From Zopfochytrium polystomum (taxonomy: Eukaryota > Chytridiomycota > Chytridiomycetes > Chytridiales > Chytridiaceae): a stretch of 52,905 nt of DNA. The DNA lies in the NCBI GenBank assembly GCA_025765615.1, contig JAIVFJ010000381.1, positions 1-52,905 of the forward strand, given 5' to 3'. Under the pieces are notes generated by a model that was given only the letters and a program-made list of their open reading frames with translations, was not told the DNA's origin and did no database searches. A program made the position numbers and the translations under genes. Every line of letters begins with the position of its first letter. Within the stretch, counting starts at the first letter, position 1. Positions 8,930-17,944 of this stretch are shown here, piece by piece.

Positions 8930-9575
8930 GTTGAAGGTTCGAAACCCAACTAATGCGAATTCATCACATCAAACTTTCCGTACTACACCACGCAAACATT
9001 CCGCAAGCATCAATGCACACACGTTTTACATTTACTTTGATCTCTGCTATCGGACATAATTAGGCATACACACAGACGCACACCAATTGAACAAAAAAAT
9101 GCTGCGGAGGGAAGAGAGATGAGAAAAAGAGACGAAAAAACGGAGAGCTACGAAAAAATGGAGAGACGCGATCGAATAAGGAAAGCCTCACTGAAGCGGA
9201 GAGAGAGAGAAAGGGAAGAGAGAGAAAGAGAGAGTGAGAAAGAAAAATAAATGCACTAAAACAAATTGCAAGGAAAGAAAGGGAAAGAGAGGCGAGAGAA
9301 AGAGAGAGAAAGAAAGTCAAGCTGTAAAACGAAACTCACACAGCGATGGAACAAGGAAGGCTTGAATGAAGGAAGCGAGGACAGAGAGAAAGAGAAAGAA
9401 AGGGAGAGAGTGAGAGTGAGAGGAAGAAGAGTGAGAGAAAGTGCGATATTACAAAATAAAAATGAAATGCACAGAGCCAACGCAAAAACGAGCAGGCGGC
9501 AACCGACAATCCACGGACTTGCTTGTTTCACATACGGACAAGCAGCACGGGCTTACAAAACACGCGCGTTCAAAT
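8213..9575. other. Intergenic, low-complexity
   Basis: I see no convincing gene here. The stretch holds a long poly-T tract (about 8888-8929) and a strongly purine-biased GA/GAAA-rich stretch on the plus strand (about 9105-9450). Short ORFs in it are compositional. Confidence 0.6.
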
Positions 9576-10418
9576 TCAACGGCCCGACCCAGCTCGAACC
9601 TCAGCCTGAGGCTGGCACAGCGGTGTCGGCGAAGGCGGCGGTGACGGCAGCATCGTATTCAAGCGGGGCTGCTGCCGTGCCCTTTTTGCGACCATGTCCT
9701 CCGCTGTCCCTTTGAGGGTCTTGACTTGATCTCTCATCGGCGCGGTCGGAGACAGCGGGGGTGATGGAGGGAACCAAGCCTTCTTCGGCTCTGCGTTCTC
9801 CGTGGCAGTGACAACTGGCCTGATTAGGAATGTTTCCTCGTCCTCGTCCAGCCAGCCCATCTCCTCGGGCGATAGAATGAGAACGTCGTCTTCGGAATGA
9901 CGTGCACAGTGTGGGCTGTGCAGGAAGTCTTCCTCTTCGAAAAATTCCAGCCAGCCCATTTCCATGGGCGCTAAAATAGGAACGTCCCAAGACTCCCTAT
10001 CGACACGACTGCTGGACTCGAACGAGGAGTCCCCGAAAAATTCATCCTCGTCGTCTGCCAGGAAGCTACCGACCAACCCAGCCATTTCCTCCGCCGTGAG
10101 GATCTCCACATCCCACAGCTCAAACTCCGGGTCAAGCTCATCGGCTGGAACGCTATCTTGTGGCTTCTGCAGGCTAGCTATTTCTTCGCCACGTCCGAAA
10201 CCAGTCAAATACGCACCAAAGTCGATCTCGTGCCAGTCCATTTCCTCTGGCGAGAGGATGGGCACGTCCCAGTCGAGATCGAGCGGATTGATGCAAGGCT
10301 CCTCGTGACTGCGATGAGCAGCCGGCTTATCTCCAATAGTGCGTCGCGCCGGCGGCGGCGGCAGCGCCAAAAGTACCAATGGCAGAAACGCTGCAATAGC
10401 TGTGCTTGGTTTCGTCAT
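9576..10418 (-). CDS. Secreted or membrane-inserted acidic protein with four WDVxILxPEEM repeats
   Basis: 280 residues from the Met at 10418. The open frame extends upstream to 10670, but this Met starts a signal-like segment (TKPSTAIAAFLPLVLLALP). Four copies of an acidic motif follow: WDVPILSPEEM (about residue 50), WDVEILTAEEM (about 102), WDVPILAPMEM (about 144) and DVLILSPEEMGWL (about 178), each followed by an Asp/Glu-rich stretch. The C-terminal third is basic and proline-rich (PPSPPLSP, LPSPPPSPTP). I know no family with this repeat. A frameshifted relative lies in inverted orientation at 14868-15840. Upstream conservation between the arms (10450-10540 and 10732-11214) suggests there may be extra 5' exons. 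Confidence 0.6.
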   Translation of the reverse strand: MTKPSTAIAAFLPLVLLALPPPPARRTIGDKPAAHRSHEEPCINPLDLDWDVPILSPEEMDWHEIDFGAYLTGFGRGEEIASLQKPQDSVPADELDPEFELWDVEILTAEEMAGLVGSFLADDEDEFFGDSSFESSSRVDRESWDVPILAPMEMGWLEFFEEEDFLHSPHCARHSEDDVLILSPEEMGWLDEDEETFLIRPVVTATENAEPKKAWFPPSPPLSPTAPMRDQVKTLKGTAEDMVAKRARQQPRLNTMLPSPPPSPTPLCQPQAEVRAGSGR

Positions 10419-10731
10419 TATCACGTCCAGCCGGACGCCTCTGTTGCAGTCTCCCGTCAGCTCCTCGACGGATAGAAGCAGTCTGACGCGCAAGGTTCCG
10501 TTGTCGCTTAGCCATACGGCATATCGATACGTGGCGCCGCCGTCTGCAACATCGAATACTAGCCATCCGGTCGCAGGGTCGCCTGGGGCAAATCGCGCCC
10601 CTCTTGCTCTTGAGGACGAAAAGAACCTTGACAAGGGAGAGCTCGAAAGTCCGAGCCATAGCTGGTTCAATGTGGGGCTGGTTGCCCACCCTTGTCTTTG
10701 ACCTATTGTTGAGGGCGCGTGGTTGGAAGGG

Positions 10732-11214
10732 TCAGCGTTGTGAGGAGTCGAGGTAGTGGGGCCGACGGGGGGAGGAGGTGCTTATCGGGGAAGGCGAGAA
10801 GAAAATGGAAAGGTGCAGGCACGAACCGTAAACAATCCGAACAGCCCCGCGTCCAATTGCCAGGAGACTGCTTCTTGACACTTCACTCCATCCACGAGTG
10901 ATCGATCCGACACTCCAGTGCACGCTAGCGGCAAGAGAAAACGCGTCGACAAGAACACAACCGAAGAGGGCTTGCAACCAAAAGCCTCGGTGGTCCAAAG
11001 TACCATCGAGCGCTGGAGACAATGGGCCGACGGATAGCACCTGCGATTGCAGGATAGCACGCAAAGGAATAAAGCAGAGCATTTGCGTGGAGGGAGGCTC
11101 GCGGCGTGCAACAGTGGACTGCGATGTCGCAGAGCAAGTGATGCCGAAGACAAGGAAAGAGAGGATGGCTGCAATCAATAGGGACGACGGAACGCGGTGG
11201 GGATGCCACAGCAT
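10732..11214 (-). CDS. Hypothetical secreted ORF or upstream exon(s) of the WDVxILxPEEM gene
   Basis: From the Met at 11214 the frame begins MLWHPHRVPSSLLIAAILSF and continues with hydrophobic residues to a signal-peptide-like cleavage context (ITCSATS). 160 codons are open, but beyond about residue 60 the sequence is unconvincing and may include introns. The right arm keeps a matching ATG (14155, MPWHP) and similar downstream DNA but stops after 29 codons. This may be the true first exon of the repeat protein or a separate decayed gene. I cannot decide without transcripts. Confidence 0.3.
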   Translation of the reverse strand: MLWHPHRVPSSLLIAAILSFLVFGITCSATSQSTVARREPPSTQMLCFIPLRAILQSQVLSVGPLSPALDGTLDHRGFWLQALFGCVLVDAFSLAASVHWSVGSITRGWSEVSRSSLLAIGRGAVRIVYGSCLHLSIFFSPSPISTSSPRRPHYLDSSQR

Positions 11215-12490
11215 CGTGATGATGATGAATTCAATGAGTGTGAGTGCGAAAGGCTGTGGGTTCACTTTTGTTCAGTTCTTCTGTTTCTTTTTTTTTTGCT
11301 GAGATTCGGAGTTTGAAAATCAGAAGAAGAAAAAAAAAAGTGGAAGAAAATCAAACAAATAAAAAAAGAGGTGTCTACTGGCCTTCCCGAATCTCTCCAG
11401 TCAGAGCGCGAGTCGCCGCTTCCTCGGACAATCAGAACGCTGTTAACCCAGTCACTCAGGGTTCCAGGATGTCGGGGAGGGAGGGAGGAAAAGTTGGAAG
11501 GGGGGCTGGGGTTGGTTTACCAACCACGCCAAGTTGAGGCAGCTCAGCGAAGAACAATTTGATCCATCCCACTCGAGAGATTGGTCGGGACGGGGGGGGG
11601 GGGGGCTGGGGGTTGGGTGGTTGTAGTTGGAGGGGTTGGGCTGTAGTTTGCCGACAAGGGTCGAGCGCGCCAGCAAAGTACAATCTAATAGATCCCGCTC
11701 GAGACTCGAAATCATGGGGGGAGGAAAAGTTCGTCTACGCATTCTTTGCGAAGATAGGGTTCCTACAAGTGCGCAAGAGGAACTCCAGGCAAATCATCTC
11801 GTTGTCATCCGGGTCGGAAGGTTGAAGGGTTTTACCCAAAAAAAAAAGCAGGAAGAGAGGTGGGAGGGGGAAAGGATGGAAGTACGCAAGACAGCAGTCA
11901 CCTGTGAGCTGAACAAAACTTCTTGTTCATGGCCCCGCGTCGAGCAGATCCATGCGAGCTCATGACCAAAAAGGTCGGTGACGCAAGAGTGAGCTCGAAC
12001 AGGGAGGAGGTGGTTGTGCAAGGCTCTGTTCATTTCAGTGATGGAGTCTGGAAGAACTCGATGGGATGGTATGAGCTGGTGGTGGGATGGCGAGTGTGCG
12101 TCGGGCGAGGATGTTTTTTTGAACGTGCAAACACTGAAGACGGCGCTCGGGGATGCCGGGAGAGGAGGGTCGGGGAATAAGAACGCGGGGAATTCGAGGA
12201 TGGAGGGATGACGATGGAAAAGGGGAAAAGGGCCATGGCATGCATGGTGCATGCAAGGTGGAGTCGCGTGCACTGGGGACCAGTTACGCGAGAAAGTGCA
12301 AGCGGTGGTCATCATCGTTGTTTGTCGCAAGTCCTACATGCCCACTGGCGGCCAAAAGCGCAAATCGAGCGAGAGCAGGTGCCAACTCGCTTTAAGCGAA
12401 GTTGGGGCAAGGAGGGAAGCGAGGGGTCGGGGCGGGCGATGGTGGATGGATCCAGCGCCCCCACATGCAGGAGCGAGTGGCTCTCGGGAT

Positions 12491-13109
12491 CGATGTATGC
12501 AAATCATTATGTAATGATGGAATCGTGCCAGACAGTCATATGACCAAATGACCGTGGCAATACATGTGAGCATGGCAGCGTGTCAATTGGCAAAGGACGA
12601 TGGCCCGAGCTGGCATTCTGTCTGATGAGTTGAAGATTCTTTGAATGGAGCCAGTGAGGAGAAAGTCGCTCGGTTTCGCACCCAAGGCTTCGCAGGAACC
12701 CATATGCGTCCATTGTTGATGCTGTCTTTTCTTTCTTTTTTTCTGTTGTGCATTGGGCGATGTATGTGTGAACACTGACCGCAACGAAATTTCTTGGCCA
12801 TCGTTGAGCACCGACTCTGTGAGAGGGCTGCAGGTTAAGCTGCGCCGAATCGAGAGCAACAGGGAAAATACTCTTGAACAAAATACCAGAGAAACCTGAG
12901 ACCGAGAAGCAATCAACTTCTAGGCATTTGTAAGCACTCGAAAACCGACGTTCGCGTGCTGTCACATTAAACTCATTTAGAAAGAATTGCGTCGTGGCCC
13001 GCTACTGTCCTGTGATGCCCTTCGTTTGCTTTCCAGGAGAGGGGCGCCGTACGCTTCTTGGCTGGTGGCTGGCTGGTTTGCTTGTGAAGTTCATCAGTCA
13101 TCAAGTAAA
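12491..13109. other. Central spacer of the inverted duplication
   Basis: This roughly 620-bp single-copy centre separates the two divergently oriented arms. Short ORFs on the minus strand (12507-12965) match nothing I recognise. If the arms are transcribed, this would be the shared upstream region. Confidence 0.5.
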
Positions 13110-15840
13110 TTTGCCTTATCGATCCCCCACGCATGGTCGCAGGGGCTCTTGGATCAATCCAGCGCCGTCCCTGACCCCTCGCTCCTCCTTACCCCCCCCC
13201 ACCACTCCGTGCCTTTCTCAGCGTACAGGACTTGCGCGAAACGAACGATGACACCGCTTGTGTTTGGTCTCCGCACGGCCCAACCTGGTGCACCTCACCG
13301 TCCACCTTGGCCTTTGCATGATACCACGGACGCCTATCTCTCACTCCTCCACCTCCACCTCCCCTCCATTTTCTACGTTCCTGTGTGCTCCCTTCACGAC
13401 AGTCCTTCCCCAACAATCGCGATCGCATTCAGAGTCTGCACGTTCTCTCCGAGCCGTGCGTGTTCACCGCAGACCTCGCAACCCCCTTCCCCTCCTCCTT
13501 CACCGTCAGCTCAATGCTTCATTCCATTCACTTATATATGCAGAGAGGCTGGCCAGCATTCTCCTTTGGTATGCTCGCCTTGACCCCTACTGTGTGCGTC
13601 GCATGGATCTGCTCGAAGATGGGTGGACTACGTGTGCGACTCAAAGCTATGTCTACGTGCAACCAACCCGTTACTGTCTCGTGAACCCTTCCCCCTGTTT
13701 CTTTTTCACTGTGTCCTTCAATCTTCTGACCCTTATGAAACCAAGTCCTGCTCGTCCGTTGCGAGAGCGCTCGCAAAGGATGCAGAGATTGTTCCGACCC
13801 ATCGGGGGTTTGATCTCCCCTTCCCGCCATGGATCAGATTAAACTTCGCTGGACTCTCTCCCAACAACTGGCTTTTTTTAGTAACACTAATCCCACCGAT
13901 CCCATCCTCCTCTTCTGACTGTTCGTGTTAGCGACAATTTGGAGAGAAAGCCAGCCGGCTGACATCTGACTCTTAACTCTTGTTCTTTCCTTTTTCTCCC
14001 AATTCCTTTGTTTTCCCCTTTTTTCTTTTTCATTCAAACTCCGAATCTCAGCGAAGAAGAAAACGAAGAAAGAACTCAACTGATCCCACTTTGAAATCAA
14101 CCACCGAACACCCGGTCATCCATTGCAACGCCTTCATTTGAATCCATCATCAACGATGCCTTGGCATCCTCTCTTCAACGCATACGGCTTCTGCCAGCTG
14201 CACCTCTCACCATCATTATCGTCGCCCTCTCTCGCCTACATCTACTAATCCATTGATCCGCGACGTCGCGATCCACTGTTGCTGCACGCCGCGGTGCCTT
14301 GCTCCTTCAAACGCGTTCCCACGTTCTGGCGTGGGGTACCCCGCAAACGCAGGAGCTATTATCTGTTGGCCCGGTCGCCCTTGCGCGTATCCCTCGATCG
14401 TCGCATCGAAACCTTTGGCGGATCGGCCTCCTTAATTTTGCTGTTCTGGGCTCGTGTTATTGTGCTGTGGTTACATACGGTCGCGCGGAACCTTGCCCGG
14501 GTCGATGGAGCGGAGGGGCGAGAGCCCTTGTCGGCCTCGCTGCTGTCCTATTATTTTATGATTCGTGCCCCCTCTCGCTTGCAGTCGGCCGCGCTCTCTG
14601 CCATGGCTCTGGCACATCTCTCTCTCCCTCTTTCCAGCCTCGCCCTTCTGGATTGGATTGGACATCCGACTTTTACCCTTCTTCGTCTTCTTCTCCTTCT
14701 TCGTCGCCAACTCTCACGGGCCGTACACTTGCGTACACTTCCCCATACCTCCGTCTCGCAACGCTGACTCACCCCGCTCGATCGGTGCTGGGCCATCACT
14801 TTGAACAGCGCCTTGTCAAACTCTGTAAGGCACCAATCAATGCCCCGCTCAACCGACTGGGTTTGTATTGGACGTAGCACTTGGCCTCGCAACATACCGC
14901 TACGCCGCGCGACTTCATGGTTTCGATTTCATGGTTTCGATTAGGCTGACGGTAGCCATCGAGGAGCTGGCCGACGACAGCGGTAATGGCCGATTCGCCC
15001 GTAAGAAATCCTGCGAAACAGGTCCCGTCGGGGAACAGCCCCGCCGCGAGACCCTCGACGCCAAACTCCTCGAGCACGACGACGCGCCTATCATCACACC
15101 GGAGGAAATGAGCTCGCTCGAGGAGGACGAGGACAACCTTTCTGGCCTATTTCTATTTTGGGATTCAAATGGAATACGGTCTAACCCGAAGTTGACCTCT
15201 GGGATGTCGAGATCCTTACACCAGAAGTGATGGGGTGGTTGGGCGAATGCGGCGGGTTTCTGGGGGCCGACGACGATGGAAACTTTCTTGCAGGGTGCTC
15301 GTTCGAACCTAGCACCCGAGTCGATTCGGACTACTGGAACTTGCCTGTTCTTTCGCCCGCCGAAATTGCTGGTGGCTGAACAATGACGACGAAGATGCTT
15401 TTCTGTCTGGCCGCGGGCACGTCCCGACCACGACATTCAAGGAGAGCAACCAGCCCGATTTTCTCCGTTGCGCCTTCTCATCGGAAAGGTCGCACGGCTT
15501 CGACGAAGAGGCGACTTTCCAATACTGACGCTCAAAGAAATGGGCTGCCTGGACGAGAACAATGGCAGCTTGTTATCCGGGATCCTTACTGACTCCACGG
15601 ACGAGGACTGGCGAAAGCACGGCCGGTCGCCACCCTCGCCTCCGCTTTCCCCGCTGGCACCCGTCCGAGGGCTCCTTAAGTCTCGGAACGCGACCGCACG
15701 AAGTCTGCTGTAAAGAACGTGGTACCAAAGGCGCGGCAGCGGCAACTCCACCGCCGGACTGCGTCGTTGCCGTCGCCGCCGGTTTCGCCGCGAAAGCGCT
15801 GCCGGCCGAGGTCTGGTGTTTGCGCCGAGTCTGGTCGTTG
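13110..15840 (+). repeat. Right arm of the large inverted duplication
   Basis: Partner of 9576-12490 in opposite orientation, colinear along its whole length, including promoter-side DNA, the MPWHP start (14155) and the acidic-repeat region (15080-15800). Confidence 0.8.
14868..15840 (+). pseudogene. Frameshifted relative of the WDVxILxPEEM repeat gene
   Basis: The segments TYRYA and EELADDSGN match the left-arm gene's upstream region. Next come four diverged repeats in successive frames: APIITPEEMSSL (about 15085), LWDVEILTPEVMGWL (about 15200), YWNLPVLSPAEIAG (about 15332) and DFPILTLKEMGCL (about 15515). A proline-rich tail follows (SPPSPPLSPLAPV, about 15628). At least three frame changes or stops separate them, one at GGTGGCTGA near 15374. 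No continuous reading is possible, so this copy looks dead, unless small introns rescue it. Confidence 0.75.
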
Positions 15841-16503
15841 AGGAAAAGAGCTTGAACCCCTGGGGTTTTTGGATTCGCAAACATCATGCTTATCTTTTCA
15901 CCGAAGAGCTCTCGCACGTGTGTTTTGGATGAATCTTGTGCGATTGCCGCCCTCACGGCTTTGAAAAGGACCCAGCAGAAGTTGATTTGGTCATTGAGAG
16001 GCAATCCATGCATACGAGCGGGCAGCAGCACGCGCGATCATCCCCGACGGTGTCAACCAAGTAACCAGAAACCAAATACCACGGTTTCGCTTACTTGTCG
16101 TCAAGGGTCTTGCCTACGTCGAACTCCCCCGCACCTTACTCCCGAAAAAATAAAAAGGCCGGCGATCGTCCTGGTAGGCTGTCACCTTCCTGATATGGTG
16201 GCCTAATCCTACTCAGGGCAGTCCATGGAAGCGTCTATGCTTGTCCTTTGTGGGAACTCTGGCGCTTCGATTGAAAAGTATTTTGAATCACTTGTGTCGC
16301 AACAGACTGTCAATTTTAATGTTCCACATGAGGCTTTATACTGAGAGGGGCATTGCGAGACAATCACTGTCTTTCCCGAGAGACCAATGTTTGGAAGGAG
16401 AAGCAGATCAGCAAGCAAAGGACACTCCTGGTCTGTGCAACTAGAAAAGAAAATAGCCCGGGGCACAGTGAAAAAATTCATTTCTATGCGAAGAGCAGGT
16501 CAT

Positions 16504-16524
16504 TTGAATGAATGATAAAGATGC
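16504..16524 (+). repeat. 21-bp direct repeat, unit 1
   Basis: TTGAATGAATGATAAAGATGC, identical to 17095-17115 and embedded in a longer diverged duplication. On the minus strand, a decayed reading frame with NQPKPHTTTAV lies just upstream (about 16610-16740). Confidence 0.8.
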
Positions 16525-17094
16525 AATCACAATGTTCAAGGAGAACTGGGAGGAAATATTGATACAAAAAGGCTCGCCCTTCCTGCTTGTGAAAGACTGG
16601 ATTTCACCCAACGCGGTTGGGTGGTGAGAGGTCATCGCTCTGGGGTTGCTCGCCGCGGACGGCGGTTGTTGTATGAGGCTTGGGTTGGTTGGTGCTTGGT
16701 CGGGAGCCGGGGCTGCTGAGTTGTTTTGCAACACCAATGCAAACACCATCTTGCTTTTGAGGCGCTTGGACCCGAGCGGACAAAAATGTCCGCTTCCCCA
16801 TTTATTAGCACGTCATCCATCGCTCTCGGGAAGATTGTGCGGAACACCACCAGCCGCAACGATTGCGGAAAGAGCTGACTGTGATGTATTTCGACGAAGA
16901 TAAGCGACTTCAGCATCCGACGCGGCAAGCTCGGTTCCGCTGCAAATCGCTGGAGCCAACGCCGCATCTGTGGGCAAAATTCTTATTCCTATTTTTTATC
17001 AGAAAGCTCTTGGTGAGGCACTGAACAAAAAAAAGTGGAGCTCGTCGCACTGAGGGAATTTATTTGTGAATCTTCTACCATGCAAAGCAATCAC

Positions 17095-17115
17095 TTGAAT
17101 GAATGATAAAGATGC
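17095..17115 (+). repeat. 21-bp direct repeat, unit 2
   Basis: Identical to 16504-16524. It lies about 80 bp downstream (minus strand) of the stop of the truncated Gln-rich gene at 17197. Confidence 0.8.
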
Positions 17116-17196
17116 TAGGCTACAAGCACAAGAAGACTGGCAAGAATATTGATAAAAAATGCTCGCCCCTCCTTCTGTCAAGTAGGGATTTTCACC

Positions 17197-17512
17197 CTAC
17201 ACCTGCGCGCTTGCCACGGGTAGCGATGAGCCCGGTGCGGCTGCGCCGACGGGAGCTACTTCGCGGCTCGATTGCTGCTGCTTCTGTTGCTGTCCTTGTT
17301 CTCCGCTTGCTGGAATTTGACGCGACGTCTCTTGCTGCTGCTGCTGCTGACCAGTCATCAGAGGACGCTCGGCTCTGCGCTTCCTTGCTGCGGCTGCTCC
17401 GACGAGTTGGAGTCGCGGGCGTGCCCGTCTGCGCTTACTGCTGCTGGTCCTGCGGCTGCTGTTGCGGCTGCGGCTCAGGCTGCACCACCGCGTTTTCTGG
17501 ACGCAGACCGTG
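17197..17512 (-). pseudogene. Truncated, frameshifted copy of the secreted Gln/Ala-rich gene
   Basis: Matches the C-terminal 100 or so residues of the intact protein at 24072-24854: NAVVQPEPQPQQ, ERPLMTGQQQQQQETSRQIP, SREVAP and a closing AQV-stop against AQL-stop. Even the TTCACCCTAC around the stop is shared. The N-terminal two thirds, including the signal peptide, are absent: upstream of about 17490 the sequence changes to unrelated DNA. A frame change splits the remaining part. Confidence 0.75.
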
Positions 17513-17650
17513 ACGCGCATCGCGGCTGCCGACGGCGGCCAGCACCCGCCGCCCTGCCACGCCCGGTCCGGCACCCCGACCCCGCGCGGCTGCCAAGTCA
17601 GCTTCTCCAAGGACATGCAAAGCCAGAAGCAACGGTACGCCGAGTGGGAC
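17513..17650 (+). pseudogene. Left half of an unidentified coding remnant split by the Copia element
   Basis: The plus-strand frame (for example CQVSFSKDMQSQKQRYAEWD) stays open to the Copia LTR. With the element and one GGGAC removed, it continues in frame at 23182 (TELWGGALTQSNLSVYT). I do not recognise the protein. Confidence 0.4.
17646..17650. repeat. Target-site duplication GGGAC, left of Copia
   Basis: Exactly repeated at 23177-23181. Confidence 0.93.
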
Positions 17651-17925
17651 TGTTGAGAATCGGGAGGAGCTGCACGCGCGGATGAGACGAAGATTCTCCC
17701 ACATATATTGAGGAAGGATGACGAGAGAGGGACATCGGGGGACAGCGACGAGAAAGGAGGGCGTGATCACAAACCTGCACGTGCGGATGAGACGAAGATT
17801 CTCCCACACCGCATGTGACATGGAAAATGGCATAAATAGAGAGGGAGGCATGATCAGTGTGCAGACAAACCAAGTAAGAGAGCAAGAAAGAGAAAAGGAG
17901 AGAAAAGAAGGTTTAAAAGTCAACA
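17651..17925 (-). repeat. 3' LTR of the Copia element
   Basis: 275 bp, same as 22902-23176. Inside it a 33-bp sequence occurs twice with one mismatch (17671-17703 and 17776-17808); each unit contains GAATCTTC on the minus strand. A TATTTATG box lies at about 17832-17839. Confidence 0.95.
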
Positions 17926-17934
17926 CTCCCACCC
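17926..17934 (-). promoter_or_regulatory. Polypurine tract of the Copia element
   Basis: Minus strand GGGTGGGAG directly adjoins the 3' LTR, in the position expected for the plus-strand primer. Confidence 0.65.
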
Positions 17935-17944
17935 ATCAAGACTT

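Larger units (their letters stand above)
9576..12490 (-). repeat. Left arm of a large diverged inverted duplication
   Basis: Read on the minus strand, this arm is colinear with 13110-15840 read on the plus strand. Matched landmarks: GGATCCATCCA near 12450 and GGATCAATCCA near 13150; the GGACTTGCG...ACGATGA block near 12320 and 13230; GCATGGATCTGCTCGA near 11950 and 13600; a perfect 20-mer at 11298-11317 and 14033-14052; the TCCACTGTTG...CACGCCGCG block near 11110 and 14270; and the PEEM repeats. Divergence is substantial, with many indels. Confidence 0.8.
15841..17196. other. Intergenic with duplicated 3'-region remnants
   Basis: No intact gene. It contains two related segments (about 16440-16620 and 17020-17200) that resemble the 3' end and downstream region of the secreted Gln-rich gene at 24072. 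They share the perfect 21-mer at 16504-16524 and 17095-17115. Confidence 0.5.

Noticed and set aside
8888..9450. ORFs in the poly-T and GA-rich tracts
   Set aside because: Their translations are Phe runs and Arg/Glu/Lys runs that simply follow base composition.
10419..10670. Upstream Met at 10670 as the start of the WDVxILxPEEM gene
   Set aside because: The Met at 10418 directly precedes a signal-like segment. The conservation of 10450-10540 with the right arm leaves an upstream exon possible, so this is only a provisional rejection.
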